From: JAFDZV01 sp964455525
Lineage (GTDB): Bacteria > Bacteroidota > Ignavibacteria > OLB7
Length of the DNA: 64,000 bases
Direction: 5' to 3'
NCBI GenBank assembly: GCA_964455525.1
Contig: CAYVWR010000002.1
Span: 682,001 to 746,000 of the forward strand
Notes under the pieces: model-generated
The model's input: only the letters and a program-made list of their open reading frames with translations
Database searches by the model: none
What the model was told of the DNA's origin: nothing
Part shown: one piece after another, positions 45,471-53,469 of the stretch
How the letters are laid out: the number at the start of each line of letters is the position of its first letter
Numbering within the stretch: position 1 is the stretch's first letter
Program-made: the position numbers and the translations under genes

Positions 45471-46186
45471 CCCAGATCGAACGAGAAGGCCTCGTCGAGC
45501 GCTATCTGAGCGGTGAGATGACCGTTGCCGAGGAATCGGACTTTTTTCTCCATGTGGCGGTCGATGATGAGCTGCAACGGACGTTAAAAGCGTTCAGGAT
45601 CATGGATCAGGCGATTCAGAACGACGCTGCAACGGCTGTGGCACAGCGGAGCCATTACCGCGAACAGGTGTTCGGGTTGCTTGTTGCCAGCCATCCTGTA
45701 GCCGGAGGAGAAGGAGGGGCGCCGGTTGCCTCGGCCGCTGCCGGGACCACTGCCGGGATGCTGGGCGTCTGGAAGTTTGCCCTTATCTCTATGCTTGTCG
45801 GTGGGCTGGCGGTCGGGACATGGTTCGTTCTTCCATTGATCCAGGGCATAGAACAACCTGCCTCGATACCACCCCAGGTTGCCCCCCAGGGTGCTTCTGA
45901 AACGGTACTGCCTGTGCCTGGAATGCCTGTGGATACCGGTGTTCGTGATGCCGCCATCGGCTCCGAGGCAACCGGCGGCATTCCCTCGGAGGTTGGGGAG
46001 GCAAAGGTTGAGCAGAGGGCCGTGCCTGCTCGCACTACACGAGGTGCATCCGTACGAAAGAGCGCTGCCGGTGTTCGTGATACTGCCGCTAGGTCCACCG
46101 AAGGGGACGATGCCCGCGAGCCTTATATACAATTGCCATCGACGTCGCAGGATGAGATAAAGATTCCAACCGAGCTGAACCGGTAG
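45467..46186 (+). CDS. Membrane-anchored anti-sigma-factor-like protein (module 2)
   Basis: A 239-residue protein: N-terminal LVERYLSGEMTVAEESDFF (homologous to the module-1 protein), one membrane helix (about residues 98-120, KFALISMLVGGLAVGTWFV), then a Pro/Thr/Ala-rich periplasmic tail. No Zn-binding HC2 Cys/His set. It is translationally coupled to the sigma gene by an ATGA overlap. A role as anti-sigma factor is inferred from this layout. Confidence 0.72.
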   Translation: MTQIEREGLVERYLSGEMTVAEESDFFLHVAVDDELQRTLKAFRIMDQAIQNDAATAVAQRSHYREQVFGLLVASHPVAGGEGGAPVASAAAGTTAGMLGVWKFALISMLVGGLAVGTWFVLPLIQGIEQPASIPPQVAPQGASETVLPVPGMPVDTGVRDAAIGSEATGGIPSEVGEAKVEQRAVPARTTRGASVRKSAAGVRDTAARSTEGDDAREPYIQLPSTSQDEIKIPTELNR

Positions 46187-46510
46187 ATCTGCCTGCCGCC
46201 GTGAGCCTGTGCGGCCAGATCGGCTCGGTGGCATCCCTGCGTATCCCCTTGTTTGTTCTCATCGCGTGAGGCTTGTTCATCCTTTCTGCCGTTTCCGATC
46301 GGTACGACGGTCGGTTCTCCGGTTCGGTATGGAGGGATCACAAATGCCCCCGGCAGTCGAAATTGCCGGGGGCATTCCATTGCTGCCAGCACGCCGATGT
46401 ATGGTTGTACACAACCTGAGAGGGGAGCGCCGATCGGTGGCTGTGGCAGATGGGAAAGCCCTCTCGGCTTCCCCACCTGCGGTTCCTGGTGCGTCTCCGG
46501 CGTTCCGATG
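46187..46510. other. Gap with terminator after module 2
   Basis: Contains the hairpin at 46343-46376 and otherwise nothing recognised. Overlapping frames here look like chance. Confidence 0.4.
46343..46376. terminator. Convergent terminator
   Basis: Perfect 13-bp arms 46343-46355 and 46364-46376 around an 8-nt loop, between the anti-sigma gene (ends 46186) and the LamG-type gene (ends 46511). Confidence 0.65.
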
Positions 46511-47686
46511 CTACCGTACCAGAACCATCGGCCTGGAGATAGCTGCCCCGTTCCACACAAGTCGGCACTGATAGGTGCCGGTGGCGCCAAGCTCGGACCC
46601 CTGTATCAGTACGCTATGCTGCCCGGCGCTTTGCTCGCCGTTGACCAGCGTCGTTACCTGGCGACCGCCTGCATCATATACTTCGATACGTACATGGCCG
46701 CTGGATGGAAGCTCATAGGTGATCTCGGCCGACTCCGTGAAGGGGTTGGGGCGGCTTACCTCAAGCCTTGCACCGGTCGTCGGTGTTGATGGGGTTGTTG
46801 TGCCGCTTACATGGTCTGTCTCCTGAACGGCGGGGCGGTGCACGTCGGAGACGATCTCGGGGACATGCTGGGTTGCGGAGGGGGTGCTCCTCGGCTGCAC
46901 GGGCTGCCGTGGCTCGAACACCGGCGTTCTCTTGGTGCCCGCTGTCAAGCCGCCGAGTGCAGGCGATATGCTGGTAGCAACGCTTAATCCTTCCCCTTCG
47001 CCGGTCCGGTTCATATCATACTCCAGGACCAGGCCTGTTGCGTCGGCAGGGGTTGATAGCATCGCCGAGCGAATCTCGCTTTCTCCGAGCGCTCTGTTCC
47101 AGATGCGGACATTATCAAGCGAGCCTTGGAAGTAGCCATATCGCCCTCCGCCGATTCCCCCCGTCATCCATGCTGTCTCGTTGTTGTTGCCGCCACCGGG
47201 ATGTATCTGCTGCATCGGGCTTTTGGTGCCGGTCTGCGCCAGATCACCATTGATGTACAGGCTGGGGGTGCCGTCACGATAGACCACCGCAACATGTGTC
47301 CAGCCGTCGATCGGTGCCTGATAGCTGAGCACCGCCGGTATATAATACTGGGCATGTTCGTATACGCTGATCCCGTTGGTGCCGGCCGAGAACCCTGCGC
47401 CTGCATGCCCCGGCCCCCAGGCGGCCGTTCCATGGGTGGGATAGATGGCATAACGCTGTCCGCTCATCCCTGCATACCCTTCATGCGAAACCGCATCCAC
47501 CTCATGCGATGCGGTTGGATAGATCCATGCCTCCATTGTGAAGTTGTTTGCCACGGCGATATGAGCCGAAGCGGACACGTAGTCGGTGCTGCCGTTGAAC
47601 CGGAGCGCGTAATCATTCTGAGCATGCGCTGTTCCGCAGAACATTGCGGCCAGGAGGAGTGATGTCGGGATGATGATCGTTCTCAT
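46511..47686 (-). CDS. LamG/concanavalin-like surface protein with T9SS sorting domain
   Basis: A 391-residue secreted protein. The signal ends near GTAHAQ. Residues about 25-220 form a LamG/concanavalin-A-like jelly-roll (FTMEAWIYPTASHEV, WTHVAVVYRDGTPSLYING, GSLDNVRIWNRALGE). A low-complexity Thr/Pro linker precedes the T9SS sorting domain (VSRPNPFTESAEITYEL, ending VLVR). A role in binding surface sugars or proteins is inferred. The ATG at 47686 begins the signal; the open frame continues upstream without one. Confidence 0.85.
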   Translation of the reverse strand: MRTIIIPTSLLLAAMFCGTAHAQNDYALRFNGSTDYVSASAHIAVANNFTMEAWIYPTASHEVDAVSHEGYAGMSGQRYAIYPTHGTAAWGPGHAGAGFSAGTNGISVYEHAQYYIPAVLSYQAPIDGWTHVAVVYRDGTPSLYINGDLAQTGTKSPMQQIHPGGGNNNETAWMTGGIGGGRYGYFQGSLDNVRIWNRALGESEIRSAMLSTPADATGLVLEYDMNRTGEGEGLSVATSISPALGGLTAGTKRTPVFEPRQPVQPRSTPSATQHVPEIVSDVHRPAVQETDHVSGTTTPSTPTTGARLEVSRPNPFTESAEITYELPSSGHVRIEVYDAGGRQVTTLVNGEQSAGQHSVLIQGSELGATGTYQCRLVWNGAAISRPMVLVR

Positions 47687-47879
47687 GGCGAAGGATGTTA
47701 GATGATATCGACTGCGGATGATAGGGATCTGGAGGGGGGCGCCGGTTCCGCTGTGCCGACGAGCGCAGTATGTGACTGGCGCCAACCTATCCCATAACCT
47801 GTAGAAAGTCAAGTCCCTGCTTCGCATAGGGTGAACAGAGCGGAGCAGGGGCCGATCAGGGGTGCGGACATGCAAAAAA

Positions 47880-47911
47880 GGGGACCAGGGGGCTGAAATC
47901 CCCTGGTCCCC
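47880..47911 (-). terminator. Hairpin terminator of the PKD gene
   Basis: Perfect 12-bp arms 47880-47891 and 47900-47911 around an 8-nt loop, 27 bp past the stop at 47938. An A-rich run lies just beyond it on plus. Confidence 0.7.
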
Positions 47912-47937
47912 TCCATGATGATCGCTGGTTGATACGC

Positions 47938-49107
47938 TTACTTGACGTGTACGATGGTACGTGTCTCCACCTGATCGCCTATCGTGATGCGGCACGCATA
48001 CACGCCCGCTGCAAGGTCGGTGCCGTCGATCGTAATCGAAAGCGAGCCGCTTGTACGCTCGCCATCCATAAGCGTCGAGATCTCCCTGCCTGCCGGATCG
48101 TAGAGTTTCACCATCACATGCGATGGCTTCATGAGGTCGAGCGTCAGCACGGTATTCTCCCTGAACGGGTTCGGGGAGAGATTGATCGTTGCTATCGCGG
48201 AGCCATACTCCACACCGGAACCACTATCAAGGATGAAATTGAATGTCTGTGATGTGTTGCTGCACCCCGAGCTGTTCAGCACCATAACGCTGTAGCTGCC
48301 ATTGGCGGTGGGCGTATAGCTCTTCTCGGTTGCATCGCCGATCAGCTCGCCGTCGCGGTACCACTTGTAGCTGGCTCCATCCACGGTGGCAGTGAGCGTA
48401 TTGCCGCTTCTGGTGATCTCCGGGAAGGCCGGGAGCGGGTTCACCGTTATGGTGACGGTGTCGCGGGTGACGCAGCCACCAACATTATTGATCGTGAAAA
48501 TATACGTGGTGGTCTCCTCGGGCGTTGCCACCGGATTGGGGATGCTGGGGTCGCTTAGATACAGGTCCGGCTCCCACTCGTATAGCGGTGTGCCGCCGCC
48601 TGTTTCCGGCTCAAATCCAAGCTGGACCGCTGCGCCACTGCATACTGTGGTATCAGGGCCTGCCTGCGGCGGAATGGCCGGTTGTACCACATAGGGTTCC
48701 TTTGTTGCCGATGCGGTGCCGCCAATGCCGTCCTTTACGGTCAGCGTTACAACGTAATTGCCCGGCACCATGTAGGTGTAGGTGAACTGCGGCGTGGTGC
48801 CGTCGATGATGCCATCATTATCGATATCCCATTCCCAGGCCGTTGGGTTTCCGGTGCTTTTGTCAACGAATGTTACCGTCATAGGATAACATCCGGTAAG
48901 CGGCGTTGGGGTGAAATCGGCCTCCAGCGCGCTGGAGACGCTGCTCTGTACTTCGGCGGTAAATGAGGGGATGATGGCCTGCTCCATCGTTTTCCGCTCA
49001 GGGATCACGGTCTCCCGGCCCGGACCTCCATCCGGTAGATTCTGTGCGGCAAGGGTGCCTGGAAGGGCCATGGCAACGGCAAGAGCAAGAAGTGTAGGGT
49101 TTTTCAT
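47938..49107 (-). CDS. PKD-domain surface protein with T9SS sorting domain
   Basis: A 389-residue secreted protein. The signal ends near TLAAQ. A PKD domain is seen at about residues 70-140 (GCYPMTVTFVDKSTGNPTAW, YVVTLTVKDGIGG), followed by a gliding-motility-like region with VCSGAAVQLGF and EETTTYIFTINN. The final 75 residues (INLSPNPFRENTVLTLDL to VHVK) form the T9SS sorting domain. PKD modules mediate protein-protein or carbohydrate contacts. GGAGAAAC lies before the ATG at 49107. Confidence 0.87.
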   Translation of the reverse strand: MKNPTLLALAVAMALPGTLAAQNLPDGGPGRETVIPERKTMEQAIIPSFTAEVQSSVSSALEADFTPTPLTGCYPMTVTFVDKSTGNPTAWEWDIDNDGIIDGTTPQFTYTYMVPGNYVVTLTVKDGIGGTASATKEPYVVQPAIPPQAGPDTTVCSGAAVQLGFEPETGGGTPLYEWEPDLYLSDPSIPNPVATPEETTTYIFTINNVGGCVTRDTVTITVNPLPAFPEITRSGNTLTATVDGASYKWYRDGELIGDATEKSYTPTANGSYSVMVLNSSGCSNTSQTFNFILDSGSGVEYGSAIATINLSPNPFRENTVLTLDLMKPSHVMVKLYDPAGREISTLMDGERTSGSLSITIDGTDLAAGVYACRITIGDQVETRTIVHVK

Positions 49108-49538
49108 GCAGTTTCTCCGGTGTCGATAGTCGAGCGAGATTGATTCCTGTACGTGAATGTATCTGCTGTAAACGTACAGAAATCTGAATATACAACGATG
49201 ATCCCTGCTGTGCCGCGAAGCCGATGCTGATCGTAGTTTCCCGATACTGCCGCTGCGGCGACCGGATGATGAACGAAGGAATATCGGCCCCGGTTGGGGG
49301 CGGGGATGGATGGCAGTGCTGAATATACGCACAAGATGCAGTGCGGGGGGGAACGCTTTTTAGACGATCGCCGTGTGCTGCGGGCAGTTCGGGCGCAGAT
49401 CACATCGGGAGAATGCCGGATGGATTGAGGGAAGAGAGATGTTGGGGGCAGATAATAGTGGACATGGGGTGCCATGGTGCCGTAAATTGCCGGAGTCCAG
49501 AATTGTCCAGAAAACCACAGAGCAGGAGGGTGCCCCTC
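49108..49538. other. Divergent gap, no promoter identified
   Basis: About 430 bp between the PKD gene (minus) and the 49539 gene (plus). It must contain both promoters, but I find no exact TAnnTTTG, and nothing else that I can support. Confidence 0.4.
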
Positions 49539-49967
49539 ATGAGCAATCCGACTTTTTCATTGACGGACGAAGAGCTTGCATTGACCGAAGCCGATATTCG
49601 CGAATCGCTTCGTCTATTGGCCGATGATGCCGGCAACCCATCGCATATGGCGCTTCGCAGTGCCCTTGAGCTTGGCCTTACCCTTATCGCCGAAGTTCAG
49701 ATCGAACGGCGCAGGCGCCAGTATCCGGTACAGAGCGTGGCGGAGGATGAGAACGCTGCCTTGAAGGAGTATATGAGCGTGCTTGTCCCGATCGCCCAGA
49801 TCGCCGAGAATATCTGGGTGGATCTTGCGCGCAACGCCATGGCTCCGGTCGATGCAACGTATCGTCAGAGAGTGGTATCCAGGCTTGGTGGCGCCCTGCG
49901 TGCGCTTCAGACTGTCAATACCCGAGCCAGCATGAACGCTGGTATCGGCAGTATCCGTCCCATCTAG
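49539..49967 (+). CDS. Small cytoplasmic helical protein of unknown function
   Basis: A 142-residue protein with no signal or membrane helix. It has a predicted helical core (ADIRESLRLLADDAG, LELGLTLIAEVQIERRRRQY, YMSVLVPIAQIAENIWVDLA). A strong GGAGGG ribosome site lies 8 bp before the ATG at 49539. I recognise no family. It is monocistronic. Confidence 0.65.
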   Translation: MSNPTFSLTDEELALTEADIRESLRLLADDAGNPSHMALRSALELGLTLIAEVQIERRRRQYPVQSVAEDENAALKEYMSVLVPIAQIAENIWVDLARNAMAPVDATYRQRVVSRLGGALRALQTVNTRASMNAGIGSIRPI

Positions 49968-50084
49968 CCCTGCCTGCATCAGTACCTGGGCTATGCACAC
50001 AATGATGGTTATGGTGTCTCCTTCCGGGCCGGGGTCCGCCATTCCTGCATCCCATCACGTGCGGTGCCGTTGTGCCCGATCGCT

Positions 50085-50774
50085 TCAGGTCGGCTGCCGT
50101 TCACCCCGGCGTAGTGCATTTACCAGCAGATGTGCGCGTCGTGTCGGCTCGGGGATGCGGTAGCCGCCATCGCATGCCAGCGACAGTTCCATAGCATGCT
50201 GCATGTCGATCAGATGTCCTGGCGAGATATAGACCGGCTGAACATTCTTTTTTGTTCGCACGGCAACGCCCACCTCTTCTCCTTTGTCGATGATGGGTGC
50301 CCAGGCACCTCGCTCCATCGCGAGCGCACCGACCGTTCCCACAAGCACCGATTTTGCACAACCGAAGCAGGGGCGTTCCACGAACAATCCAAAATGAGAT
50401 GCGATACCAAATCGCCGGGGGTGTGCTATCCCGTGGCCGTCGGTCATCACCGCGTCCGGCTCGGTCTGCAACGCTTTCCATGCCTCCAGCAATGGCGGTA
50501 TCTCTCTAAAGGAGAGCAGACCTGGGACATAAGGAAAGTGTGTGGTGCTGATGATGCCTACCTCCTCGATGGTTTCCATCGATGCGATCCGTACCACTAC
50601 AATGCCTGCATACATCACCGAAGAGTATCTATTGAACGAGATATCGGCCCCGGCGATGGTTTCTATCGGTTTATCGGGGGACTTCAGGCGGACCTGATGT
50701 TGTAGCTCTCTTTGTAGTTGCACCGCCTCTTTCGGCGTCATTTCCCATTGATGATGAACCCGGTACTGTGCCAT
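50085..50774 (-). CDS. nfi: Endonuclease V (deoxyinosine 3' endonuclease)
   Basis: A 229-residue protein of the EndoV family, which nicks DNA 3' to deoxyinosine. ETIAGADISF has the first catalytic aspartate, FPYVPGLLSFREIPPLLEA is the family signature, and TDGHGIAHPRR and FGCAKS follow. The ATG at 50774 is preferred; the longer frame to 50903 has an atypical leader. It appears monocistronic. Confidence 0.9.
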   Translation of the reverse strand: MAQYRVHHQWEMTPKEAVQLQRELQHQVRLKSPDKPIETIAGADISFNRYSSVMYAGIVVVRIASMETIEEVGIISTTHFPYVPGLLSFREIPPLLEAWKALQTEPDAVMTDGHGIAHPRRFGIASHFGLFVERPCFGCAKSVLVGTVGALAMERGAWAPIIDKGEEVGVAVRTKKNVQPVYISPGHLIDMQHAMELSLACDGGYRIPEPTRRAHLLVNALRRGERQPT

Positions 50775-51377
50775 AGATATACTAGGATGATCTTTTATAA
50801 GCGGCTGTTGTCCAGATAGTGGCCGCAACGCCCACCTTTCAACTCCTATCCGATATTTTGATGCGGGTTTTGCAACGCCACCAGCGTCCCGGTATGACCA
50901 CAATGGGGATGCCGGAGAGGTGTTCTGCTATCGGATGAGAACTTCGGTGCAATCTATAACGATAGACACATTCCTGTTCTGTCGATGAGCCGGTTTGTTG
51001 CATGAGCTGGTTTTATCTGACTTTCAGGAGGCATACATCCTTGCTGGTCTTCAAGGATCTGAGCGCTTTTTGGGCGTCCTTGGTGAATACCACTGGAGCG
51101 CGATCCCTTCCTATGGCCGTTGATCCGTGAACTCTCCGGCATGTTGCACGATGTGGTAAGGGGGAGGAAGCCTCGGGAGTTATCAGCGCTGTGGGGCAGA
51201 ATATGGGGTTGCAGATTATAGGGAAGACAAGACCACACTCGGCACTGTCGCGGTGCTGGGAGTTCGTGGTAGTGCCGCCGAAGGATGAATCGATCGCGTT
51301 CAGTGATGGAAGCGGTGTTTGAGATCGTGCGCCCGGTTGCCGAAGCAAGGAGCATATGTGTATAATCTCGCCAAAAA
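50775..51377. other. Gap with a possible decayed gene
   Basis: About 600 bp. Minus-strand frame 51013-51348 ends in VVFTKDAQKALRSLKTSKD, which looks coding, but the N-terminal part does not, and no start is convincing. It may be a remnant. Confidence 0.3.
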
Positions 51378-51418
51378 AATTGGCGGGCGTGCCAGGCCAC
51401 TAAAGGGCACGCCCGCCA
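51378..51418 (-). terminator. Strong intrinsic terminator
   Basis: Arms 51381-51393 and 51406-51418 are perfect 13-bp complements with a 12-nt loop; on the minus strand the stem is followed by seven U. It must end a minus-strand transcript coming from above 51420, yet no recognised gene lies there. Confidence 0.8.
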
Positions 51419-51420
51419 CG

Positions 51421-51465
51421 CTGTCCGGCCTCTCCTCTATCACCCTCGGGAGTTGAACCGGACAG
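51421..51465 (-). other. Second stem just before the terminator
   Basis: Arms 51421-51428 and 51458-51465 form an 8-bp perfect inverted repeat, directly upstream of the terminator in the transcript. It adds to the picture of a structured 3' end. Confidence 0.4.
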
Positions 51466-51570
51466 GAGCCAATGTCATCGGTATGGTGCAGCGCTGGCAT
51501 GCAGGCCGGTGTTGCCGGTGCAGGCTGATGCTACGGTCTGGCAGATACCGGCCAGAGCGCCGTGCTATCG

Positions 51571-51771
51571 TCACCAGATCAAGAGCATCCTTCTGCTGCC
51601 AAGGCCTTGCAGGTCCATAATGAACATCTTCTCTGCTGCCTCCGGTTCGCTGGTATCTGCGGGCAGGCTCGCGATCTCTTCCGCCTCCGTCGCCGGGGCT
51701 GACCCCTGTTGTGCGGTGGGAGGATGCTTCTCTTTGTTCGGTGGCTCGTTTGGTTGTATCTCCGGTCTCAT
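51571..51771 (-). CDS. Small orphan open reading frame (66 aa)
   Basis: Encodes a hydrophilic Pro/Glu-rich N-terminal part (MRPEIQPNEPPNKEKHPP) and a hydrophobic C-terminus (MFIMDLQGLGSRRMLLIW). Codon third positions are about 65 % G/C, like the neighbours. There is no ribosome binding site and no homology that I recognise. It lies inside the unexplained 51.38-52.16 kb transcription unit, so it may be an encoded peptide or a chance frame. Confidence 0.3.
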   Translation of the reverse strand: MRPEIQPNEPPNKEKHPPTAQQGSAPATEAEEIASLPADTSEPEAAEKMFIMDLQGLGSRRMLLIW

Positions 51772-51825
51772 CAGGATGAAAGAGCTTGAAGTGAACGTTG
51801 ACAGAGATCCTTACGCTGGCAATCC

Positions 51826-52083
51826 TCAATAGCGATGACTGATGGGCCGGGATGCGACGGAGCGACTCCATCGTTCCCGGTGCCCTATCAGTTGGTGTGA
51901 TCTGCGAACGATCTGCTCGCAGGGTGGATCATCATAGGATGATCCTCTGGTGCCGTCCGGCCGGAGTATGTGCACGGATTGATCGTTCTCCGGACCTATC
52001 GAGCGCGGAATTGTCACGGGATGCCGGAGGAGTTGCCCTCCGCTCTGGGACACGTTGCGATACCGGTTTTGTCTGTGCACCAT
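51826..52083 (-). CDS. Arg/His-rich small reading frame (85 aa), doubtful
   Basis: First substantial ATG after the predicted transcription start (about 43 nt leader). The product is very Arg-, His- and Ser-rich with no domain; such composition is typical of shadow frames in GC-rich DNA, but G/C at third positions is about 67 %. No ribosome binding site. Either a real basic peptide or a by-product of a structured RNA. Confidence 0.2.
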   Translation of the reverse strand: MVHRQNRYRNVSQSGGQLLRHPVTIPRSIGPENDQSVHILRPDGTRGSSYDDPPCEQIVRRSHQLIGHRERWSRSVASRPISHRY

Positions 52084-52131
52084 TGGGTTCCGCTCGGACT
52101 GGGGAGTCGTGCCTTAGATTTACATGCGATT

Positions 52132-52163
52132 CAAATGTACAATAATAGTGTTGAATCTACAAA
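52132..52163 (-). promoter_or_regulatory. Bacteroidota-type promoter, -33 TTTG and -7 TACATTTG
   Basis: On the minus strand TTTG (52163-52160) and TACATTTG (52139-52132, exact match to TAnnTTTG) are 20 nt apart, the known spacing for the Bacteroidota housekeeping sigma. Transcription would start near 52126 and run leftward. This is the best promoter in the window. Confidence 0.6.
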
Positions 52164-52293
52164 GGTAAAATTCAAGAGTGGGTATGATATGCGGCGGGAG
52201 TGTCAAGAATGGAGGGGAGGAATCCCAGGGCGACCGCTGAGTCAGCATCGGGCGGAGATAGAAGGAGGGGCATGCGCAACGGTTCCGGCTCGA

Positions 52294-52524
52294 TCAGCTC
52301 TGCCGATCCTTGCCGTTCCCATCCTCGGGGATCCCCTGTTCTTCGGCCTGGCGGTTGTCCGAAAGCAGATCGGTGCCCGAGGTTCGATGTACTGTACAGA
52401 GGGGGCAGCATCGGGAGTCGTGCAAGCTTCCGGTATGGGGGATTGGTGCCCCGCAGCGCTCGCAGCCAGGGCTGCGCGGGGCTCCGGCGATAAACAGATG
52501 ATGATCGGAGCAGGTGAAGCTCAT
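52294..52524 (-). CDS. Small zinc-ribbon-like protein
   Basis: A 76-residue protein starting at ATG 52524 (a TTG at 52536 is in frame). It has MSFTCSDHHLF, then GCERCGAPIPH and CCPLC, two CxxC knuckles typical of a zinc ribbon. The rest is hydrophilic and acidic. Codon third positions are very G/C-rich, as in real genes here. No family was recognised; it may be a small nucleic-acid-binding or regulatory protein. Confidence 0.5.
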   Translation of the reverse strand: MSFTCSDHHLFIAGAPRSPGCERCGAPIPHTGSLHDSRCCPLCTVHRTSGTDLLSDNRQAEEQGIPEDGNGKDRQS

Positions 52525-52568
52525 GGGGTCTCGCAACCGGCGATACGTGCAGGAATGGAAGGGGCAAT

Positions 52569-52596
52569 GGCGGGATGCCGTTGCTGGCGTCCCGCC
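52569..52596 (-). terminator. Hairpin terminator after the small barrel gene
   Basis: Arms 52569-52575 and 52590-52596 are 7-bp perfect complements with a further short inner pairing, 34 bp past the stop at 52630. Confidence 0.5.
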
Positions 52597-52629
52597 CCGT
52601 AATCATAGCGTTTCTGCGGCCGCGATCGG

Positions 52630-53166
52630 TTAGATGCCAAAGTTCATGCCGACCGAGAGAACCGAGGCCCCAAGGCCCACTCTGGCGTTGGCAGCAAAGT
52701 TGGGGGAGAAGAAATACCGCACGCCTCCAACAAGATTTAGATAGATGCCGCTGGTATAGCTTGAGGAGTTGGGTGCCGAGCCTTCGCCCTGCCACTTGGC
52801 GTTTACAACGGTATAACCAAGGCCAAGCCCTGCATAAAGGTCCACCTTTCGATTGCTGAGGTTGAAATGATAGGCGCTGAAGATGCCGACCGGCACCCAG
52901 GAATAGCTCCAGGAGGAGGTTGTGCCGCCGCCCCAGCTCCAGTAGTCGATGGTGGCCCCAATGCCGATGCGTCCGGAACCGGCTTCGCCGGGCTGGGTTG
53001 CGGCGTACTCGAAGTCGCCGCCGTAGCTGATGCTGCTTTCGTACGATCCAACGCCGATATGCGGGCCGATATAGGCCTTGCCGGTTTCAAACTGCGCCTG
53101 AGCGGCAAGGGGGGCAACGAAGAGCCAGGCAAGCGCCATAAGAGCGCGGAACAGGTTTGTCTGCAT
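52630..53166 (-). CDS. Small outer membrane beta-barrel protein
   Basis: A 178-residue protein with a signal ending LAAQAQ and an 8-strand-type beta-barrel with alternating aromatic residues (YIGPHIGVGSYESSISYGG, YAGLGLGYTVVNAKW, GVRYFFSPNFAANARVGLGA). This is the porin-family/opacity-like barrel of Bacteroidota. Function unknown. On minus, TTTATTTG (53182-53175), one base off the -7 consensus, lies only nine bases before the ATG. Confidence 0.8.
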   Translation of the reverse strand: MQTNLFRALMALAWLFVAPLAAQAQFETGKAYIGPHIGVGSYESSISYGGDFEYAATQPGEAGSGRIGIGATIDYWSWGGGTTSSWSYSWVPVGIFSAYHFNLSNRKVDLYAGLGLGYTVVNAKWQGEGSAPNSSSYTSGIYLNLVGGVRYFFSPNFAANARVGLGASVLSVGMNFGI

Positions 53167-53469
53167 GGTTATTGCAAATAAATGTTAAAGTGTCCGATAT
53201 TCTTTCGAGTTGTAATCTTCGGGTAGATATCCTCGCATTATTGGAGGATGATTCGTATGCTCGGCAATTCCGGAATTCCCGATCCGGTTCTCGCTCTTTC
53301 TGCGGTTGTTGTGGTGCCCTGGTTCAGGGCCTGGCCGGAAGGTGCCCGGAGACCCCCCACTGCAACCTGGAGCATATGCAGGCCGTCAGGCCATGTTCAT
53401 ATGCACAAAATTGGCGTATGGGAATTGCGCCGGGTAGGGACAATTCAGAGAACTTTTTACCCGATTTTT

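Larger units (their letters stand above)
51378..52126 (-). ncRNA. Candidate structured RNA transcription unit (about 750 nt)
   Basis: A promoter with a matched -33 and -7 (52163-52132) lies at one end and an intrinsic terminator at the other. In between the minus strand folds locally many times: 51927-51946 (8-bp stem), a hairpin around 51902-51922 (6-bp arms), a nested structure around 51845-51890, and further stems near 51490-51560. No recognised protein family fits. I could not match RNase P, tmRNA, SRP, 6S or a known large ncRNA class. Small ORFs are listed separately. Confidence 0.35.

Noticed and set aside
51440..51470. tRNA-like T-arm on the minus strand near 51460
   Set aside because: Only four of five T-stem pairs, and no D-arm or acceptor stem; it belongs to the hairpin 51421-51465.
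51440..51871. A 143-aa minus-strand frame ending near the terminator
   Set aside because: Arg/Ser/His-rich with no domain, and it overlaps the more protein-like 66-aa frame.
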